Part shown: piece by piece, positions 1-6,090 of the stretch | How the letters are laid out: each line of letters begins with the position of its first letter | Position numbering within the stretch: position 1 is the stretch's first letter | Assembly (NCBI GenBank): GCA_035541195.1 | Contig: DATKNU010000093.1 | Coordinates: 1-9,610 of the forward strand | DNA from: Muellerivita sp035541195 | GTDB taxonomy: Bacteria > Oederibacteriota > Muellerivitia > Muellerivitales > Muellerivitaceae | Length of the DNA stretch: 9,610 nucleotides | Direction: 5' to 3' | Notes under the pieces: model-generated | Databases searched by the model: none | What the model was told of the DNA's origin: nothing | What the model saw: only the letters and a program-made list of their open reading frames with translations | Translations under genes and position numbers: made by a program

Positions 1-264
1 GTCGGATTCCAGGTAGGCGTGGGCCGGGACTTCGCCCTTTCCCCCTCCTTGGGACTCTCAATTTTCGCCCACGGCCGTTACGCCAAAATCAGCGGCTTTA
101 CGGGCGACCTGTCCGACGGCAATCGTTGGGAGTTGGTCAAATACGCCGACAACACGGTGGACATCGACAATCCGGGTAGCGTGGGATCCAGCGGAATCAA
201 GGCCGCCACCTTGGACTTCACGGGCTTTGACATCGGGATGTCGCTGAATTTTTATAGCTTCTAA
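1..264 (+). CDS. Outer-membrane beta-barrel protein, C-terminal fragment
   Basis: The reading frame is open from base 1 and stops at 262-264, so only the last 87 codons are in the window. The visible part alternates polar and hydrophobic/aromatic residues, for example FALSPSLGLSIFAHGRYAKI and LDFTGFDIGMSLNFYSF. This is the pattern of amphipathic transmembrane beta-strands joined by Gly/Asp/Asn-rich loops. The protein ends in phenylalanine (NFYSF), the C-terminal aromatic signature that the BAM machinery recognises in many outer-membrane barrels. A GTG at 19 is in frame but lies inside the gene and is not a credible start. The substrate and family (porin, OmpA-like or generic outer-membrane protein) cannot be decided from this piece. 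The barrel assignment is inferred from pattern, not from a named family motif. Confidence 0.7.
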   Translation, partial: VGFQVGVGRDFALSPSLGLSIFAHGRYAKISGFTGDLSDGNRWELVKYADNTVDIDNPGSVGSSGIKAATLDFTGFDIGMSLNFYSF

Positions 265-274
265 AATCCTTCGA

Positions 275-303
275 GCCCGGCCATCCCAAGCCGGGCCTTT
301 CGC
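275..303 (+). terminator. Rho-independent terminator after the outer-membrane protein gene
   Basis: A perfect 7-bp stem, GCCCGGC (275-281) with GCCGGGC (290-296), has an 8-base loop. It is followed by a T-rich run (CTTTCGCTTTT) and lies 11 bases after the stop codon. This should separate the barrel gene from the FUSC gene. Confidence 0.85.
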
Positions 304-321
304 TTTTCCCAAACCTTCCTT

Positions 322-327
322 TACAAT
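322..327 (+). promoter_or_regulatory. Possible -10 element for the FUSC/aldo-keto reductase pair
   Basis: TACAAT matches the sigma70 -10 consensus at five of six positions. It lies 30 bases before the TTG start of the FUSC gene and just after the preceding terminator. No convincing -35 element is present; TTTCGC at 298-303 is a poor match with an 18-base spacer. The call rests on position and the -10 hexamer only. Confidence 0.35.
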
Positions 328-356
328 GCCTCGAACCTCTTCTAAAGGAAGTCCCT

Positions 357-1406
357 TTGCCCAACCCTTGGGGCCGCTTCTCGCGCCTGACCCTCAAAAC
401 GGATTGGTCCCAGTGGGACCCTTTGGGGGGATTGCGGGGCATGTTGGGCGTGGCTTTTCCCTTAATCGCGGGTTTTGCCGCCGGCCGCCTCACCGACGGC
501 GTCATCGGAGCCTCAGGCGCCTTGGCCTTGGGGCTGGGGTCTTTCCAGAAAGACAAGCAGACCCATCCGGGCGTCCTGCTCTTGGGCGCTCTGGCCATGG
601 CCCTCTCCACCTGCCTGGGCACCCTGACCGGCCATTGGCTTTGGCTTTCCCTGGGATTGGCCTCGCTGTGGGGATTCGCCGGCGGGCTTTTGTTCGAACT
701 GGACCTTCCGCTTTCCTTTGTAGGCAACAAGGCCATCCTGGCGCTGCTCATCGCCGGGGGCTACCCCTCGGATTTTCCCGCGGCGCTGCACCGCTCCCTC
801 TTGGTGCTTTCGGGCGGCTTCGTCCAGGCCCTCTTGGCTTGGGCCGAGGGATCCTTGCGGGTTTGGCGGGGCGGCCGGCCCCGAGCCTGGGGTGGGGCGC
901 CGTCTTTCTCGAAAACCCTGGCGCCTTTTAAGGCCAACCTCGCCTTCGCGTCCCCGCTTTTTCAAGGCGCCCTGCGGCTCGCGCTGGCCCTGGGGTTGTC
1001 GGACCTGGGGTCGCGCTTTCTTTCCCTCCAAAGGGCCTATTGGGTGCCCTTGACGGTCCTCATCATCCTGCGGCCCGAGTTCGACCAGACTTTTGGCCGG
1101 GGCTTGGGCCGGCTGGCGGGAACCTTTTTGGGCGTGGGCTTTGCCACCGCCTTGAGCCTGTGGCTCCATCCCCATCCCCTGGTCTTGGCTTTGTTCGTGC
1201 TGCTTTTTTCCTGGCTTTGCTTTACGCTTTTCGCGGTCAATTACGCGCTCTTCGCCCTGGCCTTGACCGCCTACGTGGTTTTCATGGTGACCTTGGGCGG
1301 CATGAACGAGGAAGCCGCGGCCCGGGACCGGCTCCTGGGCACCCTGGCGGGCGGGCTTTTTGCCATGCTGGTCTTTGGCTTGTGGCCCGTGGGCCGGAAA
1401 AAATAA
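357..1406 (+). CDS. FUSC-family inner-membrane protein (fusaric-acid-resistance-like)
   Basis: This is a 349-residue, very hydrophobic protein. An N-terminal block of membrane segments spans roughly residues 28-170. A basic, proline/glycine-rich cytoplasmic linker follows around 170-200, then a second membrane block at about 210-345. The segment from residue 228, beginning YWVPLTVLIILRPEF and continuing through TFGRGLGRLAGTFLGV, is the hallmark of the FUSC_2 domain seen in aromatic-acid and fusaric-acid efflux proteins. The length suits the single-domain members; the longer AaeB type is about 650 residues. The TTG start at 357 is chosen because AAAGGAAG (344-351) is a strong ribosome site five bases upstream. 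An in-frame ATG at 441 is an alternative but would remove the N-terminal cytoplasmic stretch. The aldo/keto reductase gene follows after 13 bases, so the two are probably co-transcribed. The transported substrate is unknown; aromatic acids are a family-based guess. Confidence 0.82.
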   Translation: MPNPWGRFSRLTLKTDWSQWDPLGGLRGMLGVAFPLIAGFAAGRLTDGVIGASGALALGLGSFQKDKQTHPGVLLLGALAMALSTCLGTLTGHWLWLSLGLASLWGFAGGLLFELDLPLSFVGNKAILALLIAGGYPSDFPAALHRSLLVLSGGFVQALLAWAEGSLRVWRGGRPRAWGGAPSFSKTLAPFKANLAFASPLFQGALRLALALGLSDLGSRFLSLQRAYWVPLTVLIILRPEFDQTFGRGLGRLAGTFLGVGFATALSLWLHPHPLVLALFVLLFSWLCFTLFAVNYALFALALTAYVVFMVTLGGMNEEAAARDRLLGTLAGGLFAMLVFGLWPVGRKK

Positions 1407-1419
1407 AAAGGGGGGCCGC

Positions 1420-2334
1420 ATGGGATTCTTGGACCAAGTCGAAATGGGGGTGGGCACCTGGGCCTGGGGCGACGGCGCCGTCTGGGGCTATGGAAAAGGC
1501 TATGGCCCGGGGGACCTGAAGGACGTTTTTGATCTCCACTTGGCCGCGGGGGTCCGCTTCTTCGACACCGCCGAGGTCTATGGCGGCGGCAAATCGGAAA
1601 GTTTCCTGGGCGGCTTCCTTAAAACCGCGCCGAAGGAAAAAATTTACACCGCCACCAAGTTCATGCCCTATCCCTGGAAAGTCTCCACCTCCCACCTGCT
1701 TGGGTCCCTCAAGGCCAGCTTGAGAAGGCTGGGGCTTCCCCGGGTGGACCTCTACCAAGTCCACTTCCCCATGCCCTTTCGTTCCATCGAGGCTTGGATG
1801 GAACCCTTGGCCCAGGCCGTGAAGGAAGGCCTGGCCGCCGAGGTGGGGGTTTCCAATTACAGCCGAAGCCAGATGCTCCGGGCCCAGGACGCCTTGGGAA
1901 AATTCGGCGTGCCCCTGGCCTCGAACCAGGTCCAGCTGAGCCTGGCGCGCCGCAAGAACGAGTTCAACGGCGTCCTGGACGAATGCAAGAAGAGCGGCAT
2001 CCGGCTGATCGCCTTCAGCCCTTTGGGGATGGGGCTCTTGTCGGGCAAATACAACCGCCAAAACCCGCCCCCGGGGCTTCGGAGGGTCTTCTATTTCGGG
2101 CAATTGGGAAGTTTGGAGGGGCTGAACGCCTTGTTGCGGGAAATCGGCCGGGCCCAGGGCGGAAAAACGCCCAATCAAGTGGCCCTCAATTGGCTCTTGG
2201 GCAAGGGCGCCCTGCCCATTCCGGGCGCCAAGACCGCGGCCCAAGCCAAGGAAAACCTGGGGGCGCTGGGTTGGCGCCTCACCCCGGATGAGATGGCAAG
2301 GCTTGATGAAGCGAGCCGGGGGTTCAAACTTTAG
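1420..2334 (+). CDS. Aldo/keto reductase
   Basis: This is a 304-residue cytosolic NADPH-dependent oxidoreductase of the aldo/keto reductase superfamily, a TIM barrel that reduces aldehydes or ketones. The catalytic tetrad is visible as D49 and Y54 in FFDTAEVYGGGKSE, K80 in TATKF and H115 in YQVHF. The C-terminal cofactor-binding segment appears in ALPIPGAKTAAQAKENLGAL. The N-terminal GVGTWAWGD with WGYGKGYG resembles the plant-chloroplast and cyanobacterial branch of the family. The ATG at 1420 is chosen over the in-frame upstream ATG at 1360 because 1360 lies inside the FUSC gene, while AAAGGGGGG at 1407-1415 sits four bases before 1420. The pairing with a membrane exporter suggests aldehyde or aromatic detoxification, but that is inference. 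The substrate cannot be read from the sequence. Confidence 0.93.
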   Translation: MGFLDQVEMGVGTWAWGDGAVWGYGKGYGPGDLKDVFDLHLAAGVRFFDTAEVYGGGKSESFLGGFLKTAPKEKIYTATKFMPYPWKVSTSHLLGSLKASLRRLGLPRVDLYQVHFPMPFRSIEAWMEPLAQAVKEGLAAEVGVSNYSRSQMLRAQDALGKFGVPLASNQVQLSLARRKNEFNGVLDECKKSGIRLIAFSPLGMGLLSGKYNRQNPPPGLRRVFYFGQLGSLEGLNALLREIGRAQGGKTPNQVALNWLLGKGALPIPGAKTAAQAKENLGALGWRLTPDEMARLDEASRGFKL

Positions 2335-2392
2335 CCGGCGCCTTGCGACCCTTAAAATCACGGGGGCGAGCCTGGATTTCTAAAACTTCACC

Positions 2393-2422
2393 TTGCTTCG
2401 ATCCGCCCGCCCTTTTTAAGAT
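2393..2422 (+). promoter_or_regulatory. Candidate promoter, possibly giving a leaderless mRNA
   Basis: TTGCTT (2393-2398), an 18-base spacer and TAAGAT (2417-2422) form a moderate sigma70-like promoter. The -10 hexamer ends six bases before the ATG at 2429, so transcription would begin at or next to the start codon. No Shine-Dalgarno sequence precedes that ATG, which fits leaderless expression. The -35 match is weak (three of six). Confidence 0.4.
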
Positions 2423-2428
2423 AGGCCC

Positions 2429-2809
2429 ATGGAAACTCCCGACTATGTCCCCGGCGCCTGCAACATCGGCCCCCAGGAGCGGATCCTGCGCCGCACCCTG
2501 GGCTATGTTTGCGTGGGGTTTTTCATCGCGCTTTTCCTGGCTTTCGACTTGACCCACGCCCCCTACAGCCTGCGTTTGATCCTTTTCATCCCCGCCTTCA
2601 TCGGCGCGGTGGGTTTCTTCCAGGACCTGGCGGGTTTTTGCGTGAACTACGGGATGCGGGGACTTTTCAACCTGAAATACGCCGCGGGCGCCACCCAATC
2701 GGTCACCGACGGGGAAGCCCGGCGGCTCGACCGGGAAAAGTCCCTGGAGATCCTGGCCTATTCCTTGGCCGCCGCCTTGGCGGTCACCTACCTGGCCTTG
2801 ATGTTTTAA
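2429..2809 (+). CDS. Small conserved-looking membrane protein with CNIG motif, function unknown
   Basis: This is a 126-residue protein that I recognise only as a type: a short inner-membrane protein with an N-terminal CNIGPQE motif (C11-N12-I13-G14). Two closely spaced membrane segments lie at about residues 24-41 and 47-65. An amphipathic stretch follows with C71 and GMRGLFNLKY, then a charged stretch TDGEARRLDREKS, and a final hydrophobic helix at about 108-126. I recall similar architecture (CNIG, two helices, G-x-FN motif, charged D/R segment, last helix) in uncharacterised bacterial proteins, but cannot name a Pfam family with confidence. The ATG at 2429 has no ribosome site and sits directly behind a possible -10 element. 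It stands alone, 94 bases after the aldo/keto reductase gene, and has no signal peptide. No catalytic motif is evident; C11 and C71 are the only eye-catching residues. Confidence 0.75.
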   Translation: METPDYVPGACNIGPQERILRRTLGYVCVGFFIALFLAFDLTHAPYSLRLILFIPAFIGAVGFFQDLAGFCVNYGMRGLFNLKYAAGATQSVTDGEARRLDREKSLEILAYSLAAALAVTYLALMF

Positions 2810-2872
2810 CTTTTTCCCCGGCGTCAAACTCCTTTTAAATCCCCTCTTTTCCAAAATGAACCCAGGTCCAAA

Positions 2873-2900
2873 TTGACAAGTCCCCCCCAGGGGCTAGGAT
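2873..2900 (+). promoter_or_regulatory. Sigma70-type promoter of the DUF1761-like gene
   Basis: A perfect TTGACA (2873-2878), a 16-base spacer and TAGGAT (2895-2900, four of six) are followed after a purine-friendly interval by the start codon at 2934. The ribosome site GAAGGAG (2922-2928) lies five bases before the ATG. This gives a leader of roughly 27 bases. Confidence 0.7.
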
Positions 2901-2933
2901 GCCCTTGCCGTTATCCTTTTTGAAGGAGCCGTC

Positions 2934-3341
2934 ATGCAAGAACTGCATTTGAACCTGTGGGTGGTGTTGGCCGCCGCCGTGGTGAAATTCCTCCTGGGGG
3001 GCCTGTGGTATTCCGCCCTTTTCCAAAAAGCCTGGATGAAGGAAATGGGCTTCAAGCCCAAAGACATGAAAAAAGGCATGGGGGGCCTGGCCATGGCCAT
3101 CGAGTTCGTGGCAACCCTCGTGATGGCCTGGGTGTTGGCCCACGCCATCCGTTACTCGGCGGCCCAGGGGATCGAAATGGGACTCTGCGTGGCCTTTTTC
3201 AACTGGCTGGGTTTCGTGGCCGCGGTGCAGATCCACGGCGTGATCTTTGAGATGAAATCCTGGAAACTTTTCTTCATCAACGCGGGCTTCCAGTTGGTGG
3301 GCCTCTTGCTCATGGGCGGCATCCTGGCGCTCTGGGTCTAA
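2934..3341 (+). CDS. DUF1761-like small integral membrane protein
   Basis: This is a 135-residue protein with four predicted membrane helices at about residues 7-28, 50-71, 76-98 and 112-134. The N-terminal block, NLWVVLAAAVVKFLLGGLWY followed by SALFQKAWMKEMGF, matches the DUF1761 pattern: a helix ending in G-x-LWYS, then F-x-KAWM. The C terminus (LLMGGILALW) also fits. The function of the family is not established. The start is well supported by GAAGGAG five bases upstream, and the gene has its own promoter and a strong terminator, so it is probably a single-gene transcript. Nothing in its neighbourhood points to a role. The family call rests on my recall of the motif. Confidence 0.8.
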   Translation: MQELHLNLWVVLAAAVVKFLLGGLWYSALFQKAWMKEMGFKPKDMKKGMGGLAMAIEFVATLVMAWVLAHAIRYSAAQGIEMGLCVAFFNWLGFVAAVQIHGVIFEMKSWKLFFINAGFQLVGLLLMGGILALWV

Positions 3342-3343
3342 AC

Positions 3344-3357
3344 AAACCTTTCGGTTT
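3344..3357 (+). other. Small AT-rich stem-loop after the DUF1761-like gene
   Basis: AAACC (3344-3348) pairs with GGTTT (3353-3357) across a TTTC loop, three bases after the stop codon. It is too weak to be a terminator alone and directly precedes the strong one at 3362. Confidence 0.35.
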
Positions 3358-3361
3358 TAAA

Positions 3362-3393
3362 GGCTCGGACCCGCCAAGGTCCGGGCCTTTTTT
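3362..3393 (+). terminator. Strong rho-independent terminator of the DUF1761-like gene
   Basis: A 10-bp stem, GGCTCGGACC (3362-3371) with GGTCCGGGCC (3378-3387) including one T-G pair, has a six-base loop CGCCAA. It is followed by TTTTTT (3388-3393) and further T residues. This is a canonical intrinsic terminator 20 bases after the stop codon. Confidence 0.93.
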
Positions 3394-3407
3394 GTTTTTC
3401 ACCCCCC

Positions 3408-3451
3408 AAGCCAAAAGGGCGAGCCCTTTCAAAGGCCCGCCCTTTTGGCTT
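3408..3451. terminator. Long inverted repeat, probable bidirectional terminator
   Basis: Fourteen-base arms (3408-3421 and 3438-3451, core CCAAAAGGGCG and CGCCCTTTTGG) pair perfectly. The 16-base loop contains a further small inverted repeat, CCTTT/AAAGG. Each strand reads a GC-rich stem followed by TTTT, so it can act in both directions. It lies between the convergent DUF1761-like and emrB-like genes and is the best terminator candidate for the efflux operon on the minus strand. Confidence 0.65.
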
Positions 3452-3497
3452 AGACGAATCCCCACCCTCGATTGTATTGGGACTTCGTCTTTTTCGG

Positions 3498-3524
3498 CGC
3501 CAGCGCCCTCATCGGGCGCTGGCG
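3498..3524 (-). other. GC-rich stem-loop just downstream of the emrB-like stop
   Basis: An 11-bp perfect stem, CGCCAGCGCCC (3498-3508) with GGGCGCTGGCG (3514-3524), has a five-base loop. It begins eight bases after the minus-strand stop codon. On the minus strand it is followed by A rather than T residues, so it does not look like an intrinsic terminator. It could be a 3'-end stabiliser for the efflux mRNA or a pause site. Confidence 0.55.
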
Positions 3525-3532
3525 AAGTTGGG

Positions 3533-5152
3533 TTAGTGCCCCGCCCCGCCGCCCCCCGGCGCGCCCCAACCCGCCGGACGCTTCAGGTAGAGGATGGGAA
3601 TCAGCGTGACCAGGAAAAGGAACGCCATCAACCAACACATGTGGTCAAAACCCAGCACGAAAGCCTGCTTCTTGACCCTGAAGAAAGCTTCCTTGGCCAC
3701 CAAGTTATCCGCGTGGCTCATGCCCAAAGTGTCGGCGAACCGATAAGTCATGCCCTTGACGCTTTGCGCCCACTGGCTATAGCCCATGGCCAAGGGGCTG
3801 ATGTATTGGCGCAGGTGGTCATAGGCCACGTCCTGGGACTTGCTGAACATGGTGGCCAAAAAAGCGATGCCGATGGACCCGCCCAATTGGCGCGACAGGT
3901 TCATGATGCCGGCGGCCTGACCCAAGGCCGGCCCCTTGAATTGGCCCAAGACCAAGGCGTTCACCGGGATGAAAAGGAAAGGCATGCCCAATCCCCGGAT
4001 GAGCTGGGAATTGACCAAGTCCTGGTAGGAAGACTGGGGCGTGAAATGCCCCAGGTAAAGCAGGCAGGACTCGATGGAGACCAACCCGAAGAACATGAAA
4101 ACGCGCGGATCGTACTTCGAGAACTGGCTTCCGATGACCGGCATCATGAAGCCCGCCAGCAGGGCCGCCGGCACGAAGAGGTTCCCCGTCTGGCCCGAAT
4201 CCAACCCCAAAATGTTGCTGGCGAAGATGGGCACGAAAAAGATCAGGCTGTAGAGCATGAAGCCCACAGCGCCCATCAGGATGGTGCCGTTGAGCAGCGC
4301 CGGGTTCTTGTAGAGCCGCAGGTCCAAAATGGGGTGCTCATGGGTGAGCTCCCACCAGACGAAACCCGGCAGGCAGATTCCCGCCACGATCGAGAGGGTC
4401 AGGATGACCGGATTGGAGAACCAGTCGTCGGTTTGGCCGCGTTCCAGGACATACTGCAGGGCGGCGATGCCCACGATGAGCAGCGTCAAACCCAAAATGT
4501 CCACCGGGGCCGTGCGGGCCTTGTGGTGGGCGGCGGCGTGCTCCTGCTCCACCTGGTAGTCCTTCACGTAGGCCAAGGACAGGAAGGCGGCCAGGATGCC
4601 GAAGGGGATATTGATGTTGAAGATCATGCGCCAGCCGAAATGGTCGGTCAAGAATCCCCCCAGCGGGGGGCCGATCGTGGGGCCGATGATGACCACCATC
4701 CCGTAAAGGGCGCTGCCAAAACCCGAACGCCCGGGAAAGGCTTCCTGGATGAGCGCCTGGGAGGTGGGAAGCAAGGCCCCGCCCGCCGCGCCTTGGATGA
4801 CCCGGAAGAAGATGAGGCTGTAAAGGTCGGGCGCCAGGCCGCAGGCCACCGAGGCCAGCACGAAAAGCACGATGCAGGTGGTGTAGTACTTGCGGCGGCC
4901 GAAACGCAGGCCCAGCCAGCCCGAGATGGGCAAGACCACGGCGTTGGAGATGATGTAGCCCGTCACCACCCAACCGATGTCGTCCAGCGTGGCGCCCAGG
5001 TTGCCCATCATGGTGGGAATGGCCACGTTCACGATGGAGGTGTCCACGATCTCCAAGAGCGAGGCGATGCCCGCGGTCAGGATGAGCATGAGGCCGGCCC
5101 GGCTGATGCCCGGGGCGGCCGCCGCGGGGGCGGCTTTAGCGGTAGCTTCCAT
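3533..5152 (-). CDS. emrB: EmrB/QacA-type MFS multidrug efflux antiporter (DHA2 family)
   Basis: This 539-residue inner-membrane protein would exchange protons for hydrophobic drugs or toxic metabolites. Family motifs appear in order. The D1-type motif LEIVDTSIVNVAIP is at residues 33-46 (E34, D37), and motif A GWLGLRFGRRK is at 78-88. The RVIQGAAGG block is at 117-125, and motif C GPTIGPPLGGFLTD starts at 157. The DHA2 segment GWRMIFNINIPFG follows. The number of hydrophobic segments is consistent with the 14 helices of the family, and the length is close to E. coli EmrB (about 512). The ATG at 5152 has AAAGGA eight bases upstream. It is the last gene of the operon, 44 bases after the emrA-like gene. 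The histidine, glycine and proline-rich tail (residues about 525-539) is unusual but short. The drug range cannot be predicted. Confidence 0.95.
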   Translation of the reverse strand: MEATAKAAPAAAAPGISRAGLMLILTAGIASLLEIVDTSIVNVAIPTMMGNLGATLDDIGWVVTGYIISNAVVLPISGWLGLRFGRRKYYTTCIVLFVLASVACGLAPDLYSLIFFRVIQGAAGGALLPTSQALIQEAFPGRSGFGSALYGMVVIIGPTIGPPLGGFLTDHFGWRMIFNINIPFGILAAFLSLAYVKDYQVEQEHAAAHHKARTAPVDILGLTLLIVGIAALQYVLERGQTDDWFSNPVILTLSIVAGICLPGFVWWELTHEHPILDLRLYKNPALLNGTILMGAVGFMLYSLIFFVPIFASNILGLDSGQTGNLFVPAALLAGFMMPVIGSQFSKYDPRVFMFFGLVSIESCLLYLGHFTPQSSYQDLVNSQLIRGLGMPFLFIPVNALVLGQFKGPALGQAAGIMNLSRQLGGSIGIAFLATMFSKSQDVAYDHLRQYISPLAMGYSQWAQSVKGMTYRFADTLGMSHADNLVAKEAFFRVKKQAFVLGFDHMCWLMAFLFLVTLIPILYLKRPAGWGAPGGGGAGH

Positions 5153-5196
5153 AAATCAAGTCCTTTAAGTCTGCCCAAGCGACGGGAAAGCCCGTC

Positions 5197-6090
5197 TTAG
5201 TGCACCTGCACCTTGATGACCGCCGAAAGCCCCGCGGCCAGGCGGTCGATGTCGTCCGCCGAGAGGTTTTGAAGCTCGATCTTGACCGGCACGCGCTGAA
5301 CCACCTTGGTGAAGTTGCCGGTGGAATTGTCCGGGGGAAGCAGGGTGAAGGTCGAGCCCGTGGCCGAGCCGATGCTGTCCACCACGCCCTCGAAGGACTT
5401 GCCCTTGATCGCGTCCACGTCCACCAGAACTTTCTGGCCGGGCTTGATGCGCGACAATTGGGTTTCCTTGAAATTGGCCTCGACCCAACGCTCGCCCGAG
5501 CTCACGAACCCGAACAAGGCTTGGCCCGCGGGAACCACCATGCCCACTTCCACCGACTTCTTGGCGATGGTGCCGTCCTCGGGGGCGACGATCTGGGTGT
5601 AACTGAGGTTGAGTTTGGCCTGGTCGGCCTTGGCTTGGTCGGCCTTGAGGCGCGAGGTCAGGTTGCGGTATTTGGCCAGGGCCGCGTCATAATCGGACTT
5701 GGAGATGGCCTGGTCCTGGTAAAGCTTGGTGTAGCGTTGGTAGTCCTGGGCCGCCTGCTCCAAATCCGCCTGCACGGAGGCCTGGTCCGCGATGGCTTGG
5801 TTGTAGGAGGTGGAATAATCCTGGTCGTCCAACTGGGCCAGCACCTGACCGGCCTTCACCTTCTCGTTCTCCTTGACCAGCACCTTCACCACGGCGCCGC
5901 CGATGCGGGGCGCCAGCATGACCGCGTGGGCCTGCACATAGGCGTCGTCCGTGCCCTCGTAGCGGTAGGTCTGGTAGGTGAAATAAAGGGCCACCAGCAG
6001 GCCCAGCGCGAGCAGGCCCCGCAGGATTTTGGCTTTCTTGTCGTTTTTGGCCCCCGCAGGGGCGGCCGTCGCGGCAGTCGTCTTACTCAT
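5197..6090 (-). CDS. emrA: EmrA/HlyD-type membrane fusion (adaptor) protein
   Basis: This 297-residue periplasmic adaptor is anchored by one N-terminal helix (about residues 22-40) after a lysine-rich cytoplasmic tip. It would link the EmrB-like pump to the outer-membrane channel. Visible domains are the membrane-proximal TDDAYVQ motif (residues 47-53), a lipoyl-like half (KAGQVLAQLDDQD), an alpha-helical hairpin, the second lipoyl half (IVAPEDGTIAKK), and a beta-barrel region with FKETQLSRIKPGQ. The EmrA-specific segment STGNFTKVVQRVPVKIEL corresponds closely to E. coli EmrA ATGNWIKVVQRLPVRIEL. It is much shorter than E. coli EmrA (about 390), mostly in the helical hairpin. The ATG at 6090 (MSKTT) is preferred over the upstream in-frame ATG at 6120, because an AGAGGA ribosome site lies six bases before it and 6120 is well inside the tolC-like gene. 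The start overlaps the tolC-like stop by eight bases (ATGAGTAA). Confidence 0.95.
   Translation of the reverse strand: MSKTTAATAAPAGAKNDKKAKILRGLLALGLLVALYFTYQTYRYEGTDDAYVQAHAVMLAPRIGGAVVKVLVKENEKVKAGQVLAQLDDQDYSTSYNQAIADQASVQADLEQAAQDYQRYTKLYQDQAISKSDYDAALAKYRNLTSRLKADQAKADQAKLNLSYTQIVAPEDGTIAKKSVEVGMVVPAGQALFGFVSSGERWVEANFKETQLSRIKPGQKVLVDVDAIKGKSFEGVVDSIGSATGSTFTLLPPDNSTGNFTKVVQRVPVKIELQNLSADDIDRLAAGLSAVIKVQVH

Noticed and set aside
513..1457. Minus-strand open frame of 314 codons opposite the FUSC gene
   Set aside because: The Gln/Gly/Pro-rich shadow translation is opposed to a gene with clear membrane segments and a strong ribosome site.
1282..2361. Minus-strand open frame of 359 codons opposite the aldo/keto reductase
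   Set aside because: The opposite strand has the full catalytic tetrad. This frame has no recognisable motif and overlaps two genes.
3392..5200. Very long plus-strand open frame (602 codons) opposite emrB
   Set aside because: It is antisense to a gene with unmistakable MFS motifs. Its translation is an Arg/His/Gln/Gly-rich mixture without any fold-like pattern, as expected when a GC-rich gene with few stops is read backwards.
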